DNA of 64,000 nt, taken from NCBI GenBank assembly GCA_963281155.1, contig CAUJLY010000006.1:11036001-11100000 (forward strand), given 5' to 3'. Below the pieces are notes generated by a model, which was not told where the DNA came from, did not search any database, and saw only the letters and a list, made by a program, of their open reading frames with translations. The DNA comes from Rhabditophanes sp. KR3021 (lineage: Eukaryota > Nematoda > Chromadorea > Rhabditida > Alloionematidae). Both the position numbers and the translations under genes were made by a program. Shown piece after piece: positions 45,391 to 57,618 of the stretch. Each line of letters starts with the position of its first letter. The first letter of the stretch is position 1.

Positions 45391-46421
45391 TTATACGAAA
45401 TTTTGAGCCAAATCAACAATACAATGAAGATATTTTTCTTCGGTCGGAATGTAAGAACCTGCAAATTGAAGGGTACAAGCGCAAATTCGGTTGATTTTTC
45501 CTTCAGTGTAAAGTGACAATAACTCCTTTAGATCACTGTTGCAAGTAAATGCATTAAATCTAATTTCATCATACTTAGTTGAATCTATGTGTTCTAAAAC
45601 CTTGTTAAGCATTAATTGGAGAAGGTCTTTATTTTCGGAATAAAACGGTCCCACGGAAAGCATTCTATTTGAACATTCTCTCATCGAAACACATCCAACA
45701 ACGTCACCTTTTTCATTTGTAGCGATACTTGAATAAATTGAAATTTTAAACAACGTTCTTAAATATTTAACTCTATCAACAACTCCATTACAAAGTTTAA
45801 GATCAAATTGTAAGAATTTATCCCATTGAGTAAATTCAGAATGGTCATGGACTGAATAATTAGGAAGCACAATTTCTTTCTTATTTACAAAATCACTGCA
45901 TTTTGGTCCAAGAGTTTCAACTTTATAATCACGGAATAAATTGAAATTAAATTTCTCTGAATATTTTTCAGTCATATTAGCTACGGCATTTAAGTATAAT
46001 GGAATATTTTGCTTTAAAGCTTCGTTGTTCAAGTAGTCAAATAGATAATTTCCAAGTCCTTTTCCACGATACTCAGGAACAATAAAGAAAGTTCCAATTG
46101 TAAACAAAACTTTCTTACCACTATTATTCTTCCAATAAGTTCCCATAATACATCCCATCGGTTTTTTAGTTTCTTCTTCTAAAGCAGTAACAAATATCAT
46201 CCCATCTTCCCCGAAAACCTCATAAAAAACATTGAAATATTCCTTTTCATAAGCCCATCTTTCGTGTTCCAAGGTCTTAAAGTGTTTCATTATAGACCAA
46301 TGCACGATATTAATTTACTTACAAGAGCAGCAAAATGTTCAAATACATCTTTATCCAATGTTCTATAATTAATAGATACTTTTGGAAGTCCAGCAAAAGG
46401 AGGTGATGATTTATCAGTCAT
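45391..46421 (-). CDS. GNAT-fold N-acyl/acetyltransferase-like protein, copy 2
   Basis: Exons 46421-46323 and 46275-45391 (47-bp intron) encode 327 aa. VPEYRGKGLGNYLF is the acetyl-CoA loop and GDVVGCVSMRECSNRMLSVGPFYSENKDLLQLML the second-domain counterpart, both aligned with copy 1. The intron lies at the same place (HF/FHAL|xLxH). An ATG inside the intron leaves the frame open into exon 2, but homology of the first exon (FAGLPKVSINYRTLDKD against FDGLPTVSVNFKNFDKE) supports ATG 46421. Tandem duplicate, same strand. Confidence 0.8.
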
Positions 46422-46652
46422 AATATTTTGCAATAATTAATATAGTAAATGCTAGAATGTCGTTAACGTGGAAGTTAAAACGTATTTTATCCAAAAATAA
46501 AAGTGTTTTTTAAACACGTGATTTTATTGATAATTTATCTGTACGTTTAAGTAAATGTTGTTTGGAATAATTAAAAAGGGGAAGGTCACTAGATAGTGTG
46601 TATTAGTAAAGAGATCAATCCTTATTACATTTATTTATTTACGTAGTAATTT

Positions 46653-48127
46653 TTATTTTCGTCTATTGAAACCAGTCAAATAACCATTCATTGAAGAGTA
46701 CGTACCCACATATTGAAAAATAACATAAGCAACATAATTGCCATCATTTTCAATTGTATGTATTCCATAGTTATGTATTTGGGTAATAAATTGAGTATAG
46801 TTGTGGTCAAACATGGTCATGACGGTTTTTTTGTATTGCAAAGTACTTAGGGGAATCCCATCAATTTTGATTTGGTCTGGATTGCTTCCGGCTTGATCGG
46901 CATAAAATTCTAACCAGCAATGATCTAGGAGAGTAAAAAATTGAGTTGTTGAGGTGACCCATTCTTCGGTGCTGGGAATGTAATGAGCAAAATGACCGAT
47001 AGTATCTTCAAGGCCATCACCACTGACCCACGTTCCAAAACGATATGTAGACATTTGGCCTGTTTGACTTGAAAATCCAATTTGCTTTCTATTATTAAAG
47101 TCTAGTGATGTCAAACCAACATTACTAACGACTTGATCGGTTCCTTGAATATTTTTTGAATCATCATAAATTTGTATTGTTGAGATGGCATTACAAGAGG
47201 AAGGTGATAAATGAAGATTGTCAGTATAAGTTCGTGCAATCAATCTTTTGTCAGGTCTAGTGGTAAATGAGTCACAATTAGTTGTTGGATATGAAACAGG
47301 CATAAAGTTTACATAGTCTTCTTCATAATGTTTTCCTGGATTACCTCCCTCATGATTGAATGTTGATAATGGTGACAATACAGACAACATAATAGTTGCA
47401 TTTGAGGCAATAACAAATGTGACCCCAATATTAGTATTTTCTTTCCAAATCGTCTTATAATATTGAGTTGCATTGAAAGTTGTATCATAAACCATCGTTT
47501 CATTTAATATTAAAAAGCTATTAGAATAAGCTTTTACCTGTACTGAAATAAAACCACTTTGTTGGACAGGTAAAATGGCAACAGAAGCTTTTAAATTATT
47601 TTTATAAGCAGGAATTGCAAAAGTATAATGAGTTCCAGCATTTGAAGTAGCTGGAATCATTGTTGTATCACTCCACCCATAAAATGGTTCTGTAACTCTT
47701 GAAAGAAGCTTTACATCTTCAGTGCATGATACAAATATTCTGAATTCTTTGGCTGATCCATTATTGAATGAATTGTATTTGTAGTGAGTTAATAACATGA
47801 TATCTATAGTATCAATGGAAATCTTCAAAATATATTTGATTTTATTAATTTATATTTAATACTTACATCAGTTGGTGATCCATAATGCAATTTTTGAGTA
47901 TATGAAATAATTTTATCGTCTGAGTTTTGTCTATATTTAATAACACAAACACTATCAGTTGTTGATGGTATAAAAACCATAGTAGTACGTGCAGCACCGG
48001 AAAGTTTAAGGGTATTAGTATAACCATAAGAAAATACAAATTCTTTGCCATCTGAATCAACGGCTGCCTCAGAAAAAGAGGCAAATAATGCAATAAAGAA
48101 AAATAAAATAATAGTATTTGGTGACAT
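46653..48127 (-). CDS. secreted protein with IgGFc-binding-like domain (copy 2)
   Basis: Exons 48127-47867 and 47822-46653 give 476 aa. A signal peptide (residues about 1-21) is followed by VDSDGKEFVFSYGY and TTMVFIPSTTDSVCV, equivalent to the other copies. The C-terminal block GHFAHYIPS, EWVTSTTQFFTL, IKIDG and NGYLTGFNRRK is conserved. The intron phase and position (V|ISI) match. Likely extracellular; an immune, mucosal or matrix role is only inferred from the domain. Confidence 0.8.
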
Positions 48128-48490
48128 TTTTGTACCTTAAATTAATTTAAACTTTCCCAATCTCTATATACTCTCTTCCCTTATCAGTTCAATTTAAATA
48201 CATGAATTTAATAGTGATGTGAGTTAATTGTAAGTACTTTATTTATCCATATCAAGCTTATTTTTACCATTTTGATACATGATTATATCAAGAAAAGCAC
48301 AAAATGGGCTGATAAGAGGTTTTATGTTTCTAAAGAACATTTATTAATGTCAGTAAATATTGAATCACAATTAAGATCAAATATTACATGTAAAGCAAAT
48401 ATATAAAATGACTTTAAATGAGCTATAAATATGTTATTTTATGAAATACAAGTTTTAAATGTTTTCAAAATTAGGCGATTTTATACTTGA
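48128..48490. other. intergenic, nothing recognised
   Basis: AT-rich spacer between two IgGFc-like loci. Confidence 0.45.
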
Positions 48491-49175
48491 CTATTTCCTT
48501 TCATTAAATCCAGTTAAGTAACCAGCGGCATTATTAGATCCAAGCACATTTTTGCAAATTACGTAACCAACATATTTATCACTATTTTCAACTGTATGCA
48601 ATCCATTTATGTTCACAACAAACTGTGAATATTGGCTTTTAAAGAATGGAAGTTGTTTAAGACCACATTTTAAAGTTCCTAGGCTTTTACCATCAATTTT
48701 GATTAGCTTCTCATTACTATCATTAGCCTCACCATAAAATTCAAGGATACAATTTTTTGCTAATGTATAAAATTGTGTTTTTCCCATGACCCATTCGTTT
48801 GTGCTAGGAACGTAGTGCATGAAATGGCCAAAAGTAGTAATACCATCATTACCCAAAACTGATCCAAATCCGTTTGTAGACACTTGCCCTTCAATTGTTA
48901 AAAAAACCAGCTACTTCATTATTCATTAGCTCAATTGGAGTCAAACCTATTTTATCAACAATTTGTTGAGTTCCATGAATATTATTAATATTGTCATGCA
49001 CATTTATTTACCTCATTAGTTGTTTCATATATACCCATTTTTTAAGTGTAACAACTTTATCATCTGGATTTTGTAGATAAGTAATCAAATACACAGAGTT
49101 ATTTGTAAGAAGGAATTACTATTAAAGTTGCTGTCACAGCTGAAGACATGACAAGATTGCCATAAGATTTATCTA
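48491..49175 (-). pseudogene. IgGFc-like gene copy with large internal deletion
   Basis: The C-terminal 130 codons (GHFMHYVPSTNEWVMGKTQFYTL ... AGYLTGFNERK) are open to 48491. Upstream, short fragments correspond to the first-exon region (SSAVTATLIVIPS, then a stop and a frame change, LQNPDDKVVTLKKW) and join almost directly to NIHGTQQIVDKIGLTPIELM, which in the copy at 46653 lies more than 200 residues later. No signal peptide remains. A dead paralogue. Confidence 0.8.
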
Positions 49176-49328
49176 ACTTTCATTAAGACATCCATCTATT
49201 GATATAATCAATTCTTAAAATGCGATACAAAGATGTATCTGAAATTTACTGCTCTTGTAATTTAAATGGTCAAGAAATTATATGAATTATATGTAAGCAA
49301 AGAAAGTAATTTGAAGTAATTATTAGTT

Positions 49329-50374
49329 TTAATTTATTGATGGAAACTTAAAATTATTCTGCTTAAGACATCCAAACTTAAAGTCATGTTTATAATAATG
49401 ATACAAAGTAAAAAAAGGTGTTACATAAAAATATATTAAAACTACGGCAATAGCTATACTATTAAAACCATGAAAAATAGATTCTATTTGAATAAATGCA
49501 CAAACCACTGAAATGGTTAAAATAATAAATGCAATAGTTGGAATTAAATTTTGAAATCTTAAAAAATATATACTATTTTTAACCTTTTCAGCTGTGTTGA
49601 CATTGCTTTCTGATGCTGCTCTCCATAAAGACAATTCCAAGGGTACATATAAACAAAAAACGCCGAATAAAAATGCATCTATTAGTGATATGGCAAAGAA
49701 AATCATTGCGTACGAATATGAATTCAATGGATGCAATGAAACTATTAGGACAGTAAAGTTTGATTGACGATAAAAATCGAATTCTTCCTTTTGCTAGAAA
49801 GTATTAATTAAATTCAACGAATATTCACTTACCTGTCTACCAGCATGAATAAAATTATCATCAACAACAATTAAATCAGAAGATGTTGCCAATAAAGCAA
49901 CTGGCGATGCTACAATAATAATAAATATCAAAATTTTATCTCGTAAAGTTGTTTTGAAAAGTGTTGTCTTTCGAATAAAAACATTATACCTAAAGAATGT
50001 ATTAATTAAAGTAACTTTATTTACCTCATTAAGCTAGTTACCACAATCATTCCAAAAAGTACATCATTCAAAATGATCGATATCACTAAGTTTATTCTAG
50101 CACACCAAGGGCTCCTGAAAGAACCGCATAATCCACGAGTTACCAAACCACAATACCCTGGAAGAATTCTAGCTTCTGTCATTACTCCCATGGTAAAAGG
50201 TACAAATGTGTCTGCAAATCGACCCCATTTCATTAAAAATTTGAAAGGATCTCTTTTTTTTGAAGGAACAAAATGCATTAATAGGAAACTTCCTAAGTTT
50301 AATATGATAGCTACAATACTTCCATAAAACACTATGGCATCATGTACGGGCATCAAATAATCATTTAAATTCAT
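49329..50374 (-). CDS. 7TM chemoreceptor, tandem trio member 1 (srh/sri-like)
   Basis: Exons 50374-50025, 49989-49833 and 49793-49329 give 323 aa. FLLMHFVPSKKRDPFKFLMK after TM1, ARILPGYCGLVTRGLCG between TM2 and TM3, LMR|YNVFIRKT at the TM3 exit (split by the first intron) and NSIYFLRFQNLIP before TM6 are shared with the genes at 51644 and 52961. The PGYxGxxxxGL loop suggests the srh/sri part of the str superfamily. First intron starts with a normal GTAAAT. Chemosensory GPCR. Confidence 0.8.
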
Positions 50375-50896
50375 CTTAAAGAAATGATAGTTATGTTAAC
50401 AATTTCTTTATTTAAATAACTTTCGATAATTTCAAAACTTTCAAATATGTACTTAATGTACAATTAAATTAAGTTTACCTATAATTTATTTTAAAACGTT
50501 TTGATGTAAAGTTTCCATTTTATTTAAATAAAGTTTAAAAATTATCTTAATTAGACAGCATAATTTTTAGGTTTTTATGAACAATTAAACGTTTGTGAAG
50601 TTAATATTCATATTTTATGTCAGTAGAAAATATAATTTTTGTTAATTTGGTTATTGCTTTTTGAAGAAGTATAAATACACGTAGATGTTGCTTAATCACT
50701 ATTATGGAAAGCAGTTATTCCTATCAACGGCTTTTCTGTTTTTAATTATGGGTGTTTGATCCTGAATGCTACAGTTCTTCATTCTCGGAGATGATACAAT
50801 ATGAAGAAAGGTTACCAGCGCACACAACAAACATTTCACGAGAATTTCTATGTACCAATATTCAAATAAGATTTTTATTTAATTTAACATAAAATA
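50375..50896. other. intergenic, nothing recognised
   Basis: AT-rich spacer between a receptor gene and the mariner-like insertion. Confidence 0.45.
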
Positions 50897-50924
50897 CAGG
50901 GTGCCCCAGCAGAACCTCCCTAAA
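50897..50924 (+). repeat. left terminal inverted repeat
   Basis: Begins CAGGGTGCCCCAGCAG and pairs with 51592-51620, preceded by the TA target site at 50895-50896. Confidence 0.9.
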
Positions 50925-51591
50925 ATATAAACGTTTATAACTTTTTTGTCCTTGGACCAAAATACACAAAAATGTAACACAACCTATATACAGATATTTA
51001 TTACCATGTCTTAAAGTTATAAGAAAAAATATTCATAGCTCACTTTAAAAAAGGCTCAATATGGCGACCCTCTTTTTGTACACACATTTCCAATCTTTTA
51101 ACATAATTTATGTTAACCCGTACTAACTCGTCCTTTGATACTGATTTAAACGCATCAGTTATCTTTAAACAGTTTTACCCTTTCCATTCTTTTTCAAAGT
51201 CGAAGAACCAGTTGTTTCAAAGTTCTTTACCCAATTTCTGATTGTCTTATCTTCAGGGGCTTTCCTATAGTAACTTTCTTCAAATCTTTTCTTGACAACA
51301 CCAATCTTTTTACTTTCATAGAACCACTTGATAACAGCTGCTTTTTGAATATCCGTATAAGTTTCCATGATAACGATGATAGAAAAATAAAGAAAAGACA
51401 AAGAAAGAACGAGCTCAAATTTCCCCAAAAATGTCGCTTTAAGAGATACCATTAGAAAAACGCTTATAACTTAATTAGCTAATGGCAAAAAAAATTAATT
51501 TTGTTAAAGATGATAGTAAACATCTATCAGTATGTTGTATAAAATTTTTGTGTAATTTGGTCGAAGAACAATGAAGTTATTTAAGTTTACA

Positions 51592-51620
51592 TTTAAGGGA
51601 GGTTCTGCTGGGGCACCCTG
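51592..51620 (-). repeat. right terminal inverted repeat
   Basis: Complement of the left TIR with one extra base near its inner end, followed by TA at 51621-51622. Confidence 0.9.
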
Positions 51621-51643
51621 TATTTATTTATTATCTTTAACTT

Positions 51644-52684
51644 TCATAATCTAGATGATGCAGCACAATGGAAATTTCTAGATTTGAAAACAGCAATATC
51701 ACTTCTATAATAATGAAAAACTGTAAAGAATGGCGTTCCAATAAAACCAAGCAATATAATAGCAAATGAATTTGCATTAACATAATGAAGAAAAGAGTCA
51801 ATTTTCAAAAAAGTACTAATAACAGGTATTACAAACGATAAGAAAGTTAAAGCTGGAATTAGATTTTGCCATCGTAAATATACAATACTTGATTTAATTT
51901 TCTTTGCTGTATCTACTCTTGATTCTTTCATTGCCCTCCATAAGGATATTTCTAGGGGGAGATAAAAGTAGAAGCATCCAAAGATAAAAGTGATTACTAA
52001 TGATATTGTGTTGAAGAGAAATGCATATGAATATGAGTCCATTTGATACATTTGTGCCACCAAAACAGTAAAGTTTGCTTTTAGATATCGGTCATATTCT
52101 TCCTTTTGCTAAAAAAAATATAAATAATAAAATAGTTACTTACTTCTATACTTTGAGCTATAAAAGAATCATCCACCGAATCAAAATTATATGTTGTTGC
52201 TAACATGGTTGTTGGAGCTATTATAGAAAGATTAAAAAATATAATTTTCTCAAATACAGTCGTCTTCAAAAGTTTAGTCTTTCGAATAAAAACATTGTAT
52301 CTAACAAATAACCATAAATCAGTTTAATTTAAGTACTTGCCTCATTAATCCAGTAGCTGTAATAATCACAATAAGTAAATCAGCAACAACCAAAGTAATT
52401 ACAATACTAATTTTACTACACCAATCACTATCAAAAACTCTGCATAATCCACTTGTCACAATGCCATTATATCCAGCTAGATACCTAGCTTGTGTCATAA
52501 CACCAAGAAATATAGGAAGAATTGATTCCATTAATTTTTGGAATTTCATTAAGAATTTAAAGGGGTCTTGTGTTTTGGATGGAACAAACTGCATTAGAAG
52601 GAAGCTGCCAAAGCATAAGATGGAAGCTAGGATAGATCCATATAACATTATGAGATCGTGTACTGTTAAAGCATTTGAAATCAT
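51644..52684 (-). CDS. 7TM chemoreceptor, tandem trio member 2, with a GC-AG intron
   Basis: Exons 52684-52341, 52300-52144 and 52108-51644 give 321 aa; exons 2 and 3 have exactly the lengths of trio member 1 (157 and 465 nt). FLLMQFVPSKTQDPFKFLMK, ARYLAGYNGIVTSGLC and LMR|YNVFIRKT mark homology. The first intron starts GCAAGT at 52340; only this site joins LMR to YNVFIRK in frame, as in both relatives, which have GT there. A 24-bp gap separates its stop from the mariner-like insertion at 51620. Start chosen at ATG 52684 (ISNALTVHD) to match member 1. Chemosensory GPCR, srh/sri-like. Confidence 0.82.
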
Positions 52685-52960
52685 GCTTGAATATACTTTG
52701 AATGATAAAATATTTATAAAATACCTCAAAATGTCGTTAGACCGAATTATATTAAAGCAAGGTGTATTATTAATTCATTTTATGCATAATTAGGTTAAAA
52801 CAGACTGGATTTAAGTAATGTAAAAAAGATATCCGGTTTAAAGTTTTGTTCAAGTGTGTAATCGGTTATTAAAGACCAAAGTTTATTGCCAAATAACTTC
52901 AAAATATATTATCAGCAAAAATCTGTTATGAAGAATTAATAAGTTTATTAAAAAATACTT

Positions 52961-54024
52961 TTATGAATTAATATTAGTTTGATTAGTATAAGGTAATACC
53001 TTTGACCCTCTATTACAACATTTTTTGAGTTCATTCTTGTAAAAATGATAAGTTGCAAAGAATGAAGCAAAGGTGAAGTAGGAATTGATAAAGATAAAGC
53101 AATTTGAGGTAATTGGTTTGAGGATTCGTGGTACATTGAAAACAATCAACAACATCGGAGTTATTATTGGAGCGAAGCAAAAAACAATTAAACATAAATT
53201 TTGGAAACGAAGATGATAAATAACTTTTGTTATTTTAGTTGCTGTATGTGTTTGAGCTTCTTTTCTTGCTTTTTTAAGACTCCATTCTACACAAAAGTAA
53301 TAGTAAATTCCGGTTGAAAAAATGATCAAAATTGACAAAACTGTAAAAATTACTGCATATGAAAAGGCATTTAACTCGGAATTTATTGGAATTTCATACA
53401 AAGTATATTCAGGTGTAAAAAACTTTTTATAATCTTCTAATTCCTAATGTTAATTGGATATTAATTTTGTTACAACGTAACTTACGGAAGGGTCTAACTG
53501 AAAGCCTAAAATATCTTTTCCTTTATAAACTTGAAATTGATAGCACGTAGAAAAAATACTAATTGGTGCAATAATAAAGACACATGTAAATATAATTTTG
53601 TCGTAAATGGATGTTGTCAATAACTGAGCCTTTCTATAAAACACATTATACCTAAATAAAATAAAATAAGACTAAATTATAGTATTGCTTACCTCATCAA
53701 ATTAATAAAAGTAGCTCCCCCAATAACAATCATCGTAATATTAATACAAGCAGCATACGTAATCTTTGAACACAATTCACTACCCATTCTTTGACAAACT
53801 CCATGACTAACAGCAAAGTTCAACCCAGGCAAAAATTGACCTTGTCCCATGACTCCAAGCATAAAAGCTCCTGCCCCATCAAATAATCTCAAATATTTAA
53901 GAACAAATTTAAAGCTATCATAATTTTTAGTTGGATAAATATTCATTAAGATGAAAACTATTAAATTTAGAGTACATCCAACAATACCACCAATAAACAT
54001 AAATTTATCATGAACAGAATTCAT
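52961..54024 (-). CDS. 7TM chemoreceptor, tandem trio member 3
   Basis: Exons 54024-53693, 53651-53486 and 53443-52961 give 326 aa. VHDKFMFIGGIVG, IYPTKNYDSFKFVLKY, GQFLPGLNFAVSHGVC and LMR|YNVFYRKA correspond to members 1 and 2, and the first intron (GTAAGC...TTTAG) is in the same place and phase. More diverged than the other two; the second exon is nine bases longer. No lesions. Chemosensory GPCR of the same unassigned str-superfamily group. Confidence 0.8.
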
Positions 54025-54967
54025 TTGAAATTAATAATAATAAATTATTGAAATTATTTTATACTTATATAGGTGTTAGGTTGTCAGAAGGTTTAGTTTA
54101 ATTTAATTAGTGTAAAGGCATATTTTAGAATTATTGCTTTGGACGGAAGGAACTAACAAATTCTTTCAACATTTTGTGGCTAAAATGTACCTAGTATGTG
54201 GGATGATTTGGTTAAATTGATAAATTGTTTTGAAGTTACATATTGGAGACAAAATGATTGTGTTTTGAAATCATTTGTTTAGTTAATTGAAATGATATCT
54301 GTTAATAAGGAAGGATCTGGATATTGTATCAAGTTAGAGTATTATTTTTAATTAAAAATGAATTGTCATAAAATTAAATATTGAAATAAATTAAATAATG
54401 TTATAGTCTTTTTATTAAAATTTAATAATCAGCTTTATTATGAACGCTATTCAAAAGCAGCACAACTATTTATAAACCAATCAACATTTTTGTTTTAATT
54501 GTTAGCATTTATCGTATATATAAGGTACTAAATATCATTAATTCTTCGATGTGGTCTACGCATTCAAATGTTGAAACTAATTATGCATTAAATACAATAA
54601 ATAGTTTTATAGAACAATATCTTCAAATATTGGAGTTACATTAGGTGAGAATTGAAACCTTGTTTGTTGAACAAATTGGCCAAGCAAACAAATCCAAGAG
54701 TAAGGAAATCAAAATTGGATACACAAGGGCAAGGATAGAATAGAACCAAAAAATTGGATTTGGCCAATAGGCAATGACAAATGACTTTGAACAAATAAGT
54801 CAACAATTTTTATAAGGAATGGCAAGGCTGGAGCTCTACAACAAAGCCAAACACTACATCAACAATTAGGCTCAATTACAATATGAATTCTGTTTTTCAG
54901 GGAGAGAAAAATATTTCTTTATTTTTATAATTTTATGTAAATATTTCTTTATACTTTTAATAAACCA
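54025..54967. other. intergenic, purine-rich patch
   Basis: AT-rich, with a purine-biased, CAA-rich stretch at about 54640-54860 that holds no long frame. Nothing else is recognised. Confidence 0.4.
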
Positions 54968-56466
54968 TTATTGTTGTTTTCTTTGATTGAATCCAGTCAA
55001 ATATCCGGCTGCATTGTATGGTCCATTTACCTGTTTACAGACAACATACAAAACGTAATTGCCACTATTTTCAATTGTATGTAATCCGTATCCAGGCAAT
55101 TCTAGAATAAAGTGTCCAAATGTTTTTTTGTAATAAAACATATGTTTAAAAGTAAAATCATAATTATTTATGTTAATTCCGTCAATTTTTATATTGTCAG
55201 CATTACTTCCTTCTTGATCTGCATAAAACTCCATGAAACAATTTTTTGTTAGTGTATAAAATTGAGTCTTTCCTGTTACCCATTCGAGGATCGAAGGAAT
55301 ATAATGTAAAAAGTGACCATATGCAGTAAAAGTATCAGGAAGATTCAAAACTGACCCATGTCTGACCATTGGCATTTGCCCTGAATAGGAAGAGGATGCC
55401 ATTTCTGGTGACTTACCTCCAAAATCATAAAAACTTCGATTATAGGCAGTAATTATTATGTGATCACCATTCACATTGTCATTTTTGTCAAAAAAGGTTG
55501 CTGAGAAAACTTCATTACACTTAGAAGATACACTTGGTGGAGCTACGTAAACTCTTGACGTAAAATCGTTTGTTATCAATCTTTGGTCAGGAGGAAATAA
55601 TAGATCATTGCATTGTTTTGGTACTAATGGGCTCAACATGAAAGTCCCGTAATCTGGTTTGCAGGTTATTCCACATCCCTCATCTAAATTATTGTCGCTT
55701 ACCAAATTGTAAGAAGCAAATGCCACCATAATTGGAGAAGATGCAGAAATAAAAAAAGTTGATCTGCTATCATCATCCATATAAGTTGGATGAACGGTAA
55801 CGTAATGTTGATCTTGACCAATTGTAGTATCATATTGACTTGTCTTCTGTGTAAATAGGTTACCATTTAGGTATCCAAAAATGTTTATAGTAATAGTTCC
55901 TCCTTGGTTTATTGGTAATATTGCGAATGATCCTTTAGAACGTGTTAAAGTACTAGGCATACCCAACTGATATTCAATTCCAGCATTTTTTGTGGAAGGT
56001 ATCAAAAAAATATCCCCCATACTTTTAATTGGATCCGAGATTTTTCCAATAAGCTTAACTACTTCAGTACATGAAGCAAATATACGGAAATCTTTGGTAG
56101 AAAGATCATTAAATTTATAATTAGGGTAACTTGTATCAAGAAAAACTTGGTCGTAGGCAAAAGAAATCTAAAGGAATATTTTATTTAAGAAGGTTTTATA
56201 CCTACCTCATTATTTTGTCCATAATAAGCTGTTTTTCTGACTGAAACAACACTATTATCGGAATATTTTGTATATCTGAATGTGCAAATACTGTCCGTTG
56301 AATTTGGTATTATAATAACGGTCCCAGTTAAAGCACCACTATTAGGTGCATCTACAACATCGTCAATAATGAATGCAAATACAAATTCTTTTCCATCTGA
56401 ATCTGCTGCATTTCCAAAATTGAAAAATAATGAAATAATTAATAAAATACAAATTTCTATCCGCAT
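54968..56466 (-). CDS. secreted protein with IgGFc-binding-like domain (copy 3)
   Basis: Exons 56466-56206 and 56167-54968 give 486 aa; exon 1 is 87 codons as in the 46653 gene. The signal peptide ends around FNFGNAADSDG; DGKEFVFAF and TVIIIPNSTDSICTF begin the domain. Second-exon landmarks are DFRIFASCTEVVKLIGKISDP, GITCKPDYGTFMLSP, AYGHFLHYIPS, EWVTGKTQFYTL and AGYLTGFNQRK. It is closest in the window to the 24942 copy. Intact and probably extracellular; role unknown. Confidence 0.82.
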
Positions 56467-57618
56467 CTTAGTCTAATCAGTGTTGGAAATGTTTAATTCT
56501 TTTAATAATACTACATTTTATCAGTTTTTAGTCATAAAGGTTGTTTTAGCTACTCAATTTTTTGATATTGAATAAGAATTCCTTATTCTATAAGTCACAA
56601 ATCACGTCATTTTAGTAATATATTAATTATAAATTTGAGATAAGAATACACTTTTTTAGTGACTAAAAAATAATCAACTTTTAGTAGGACATTTAAGATA
56701 TAAATGAGTGTAAACAAGCCTGTTGAAGTCATTGCTAATAAATTTGATATTTAGTTTGATCATTTTATATGATAATGAAAATAAATTAGATCCCATGTGC
56801 TCATTATGACTAATTGATCTAAAACTGTACGTCCCTGTTATTATTTTTAAATGTGATGAAAAAGTTGATTTGAGACGGCAACAATTACATAACTTTGTTT
56901 CGAAGCAAGCTTTGAATGAATACATAAGTACTTCATTAAAGACATTTTCCTTGTCAATGATTTCTTAGAATTATCAAATGCTGGTCATTTAAATCAATGA
57001 ATTAGAATATTCTTTTTTAACTTGTAATTGTATTATTGTTTATTGAATAAAAATTAAAAAAACAGTTAACGAAATGAAAGTTGGCCATTTAAAATTAGAA
57101 AGAACTCAAACTCATTTTATAATAAATAATTAATAAAAAGTTCAAAGACTGAGAAACATCTTTTAATTTTCCAAGCAAATTAGTCAAAATCTTCAAAACA
57201 CTCAATTATTTCGTTTTGAAGCACATGGGCATTAATTCGCGAGCAAACAATGAATTCAGCCCATTTAGGAAATGATTGGCCGACTTCATTTTTGAAGAAG
57301 CCGACAAAAAGGTAACTGAGCGTCCCCCGACATTTCTCAAATGCTTCGAATTTTGTTTTTGTTTAACAAAATTACCAGACAGACATTGTTTTATGAAAAC
57401 GTTTTGCTGTAAAAAATGCTAACTTTTTGTGTAATTATTAGATTCATTTCCGTTTAAAAATAAAATGTAAAAGCCTAATTAAGTTGCGTAGGTTAAAATG
57501 CTTTCCTTATAATTAAGTTAATTGACTAAAACCTTTGTTAATCGGATTAGGTGTTTTATAATAAATATTTCACATTTATATTATTCAACCGTGTATTCAG
57601 TTATTAAACTTTTTAAAT
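56467..57618. other. intergenic, nothing recognised
   Basis: AT-rich spacer. A GC-richer patch at about 57215-57330 has no open frame or RNA-like fold that I can support. Confidence 0.4.

Larger units (their letters stand above)
50897..51620 (-). mobile_element. internally deleted mariner-like DNA transposon
   Basis: A 724-bp element with terminal inverted repeats beginning CAGGGTGCCCCAGCAG (50897 on the left, complement ending at 51620 on the right), 25 bp perfect and imperfect for about 12 more. It is flanked by TA on both sides (50895-50896 and 51621-51622), the Tc1/mariner target duplication. Minus-strand frames encode a transposase N-terminus with a helix-turn-helix (YTDIQKAAVIKWFYE ... 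DKTIRNWVKNFETTGS, from ATG 51368). After a stop comes the transposase C-terminus (RVNINYVKRLEMCVQKEGRHIE). The catalytic DDE/D core is missing. It is non-autonomous but could be mobilised by a full relative. Confidence 0.9.
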
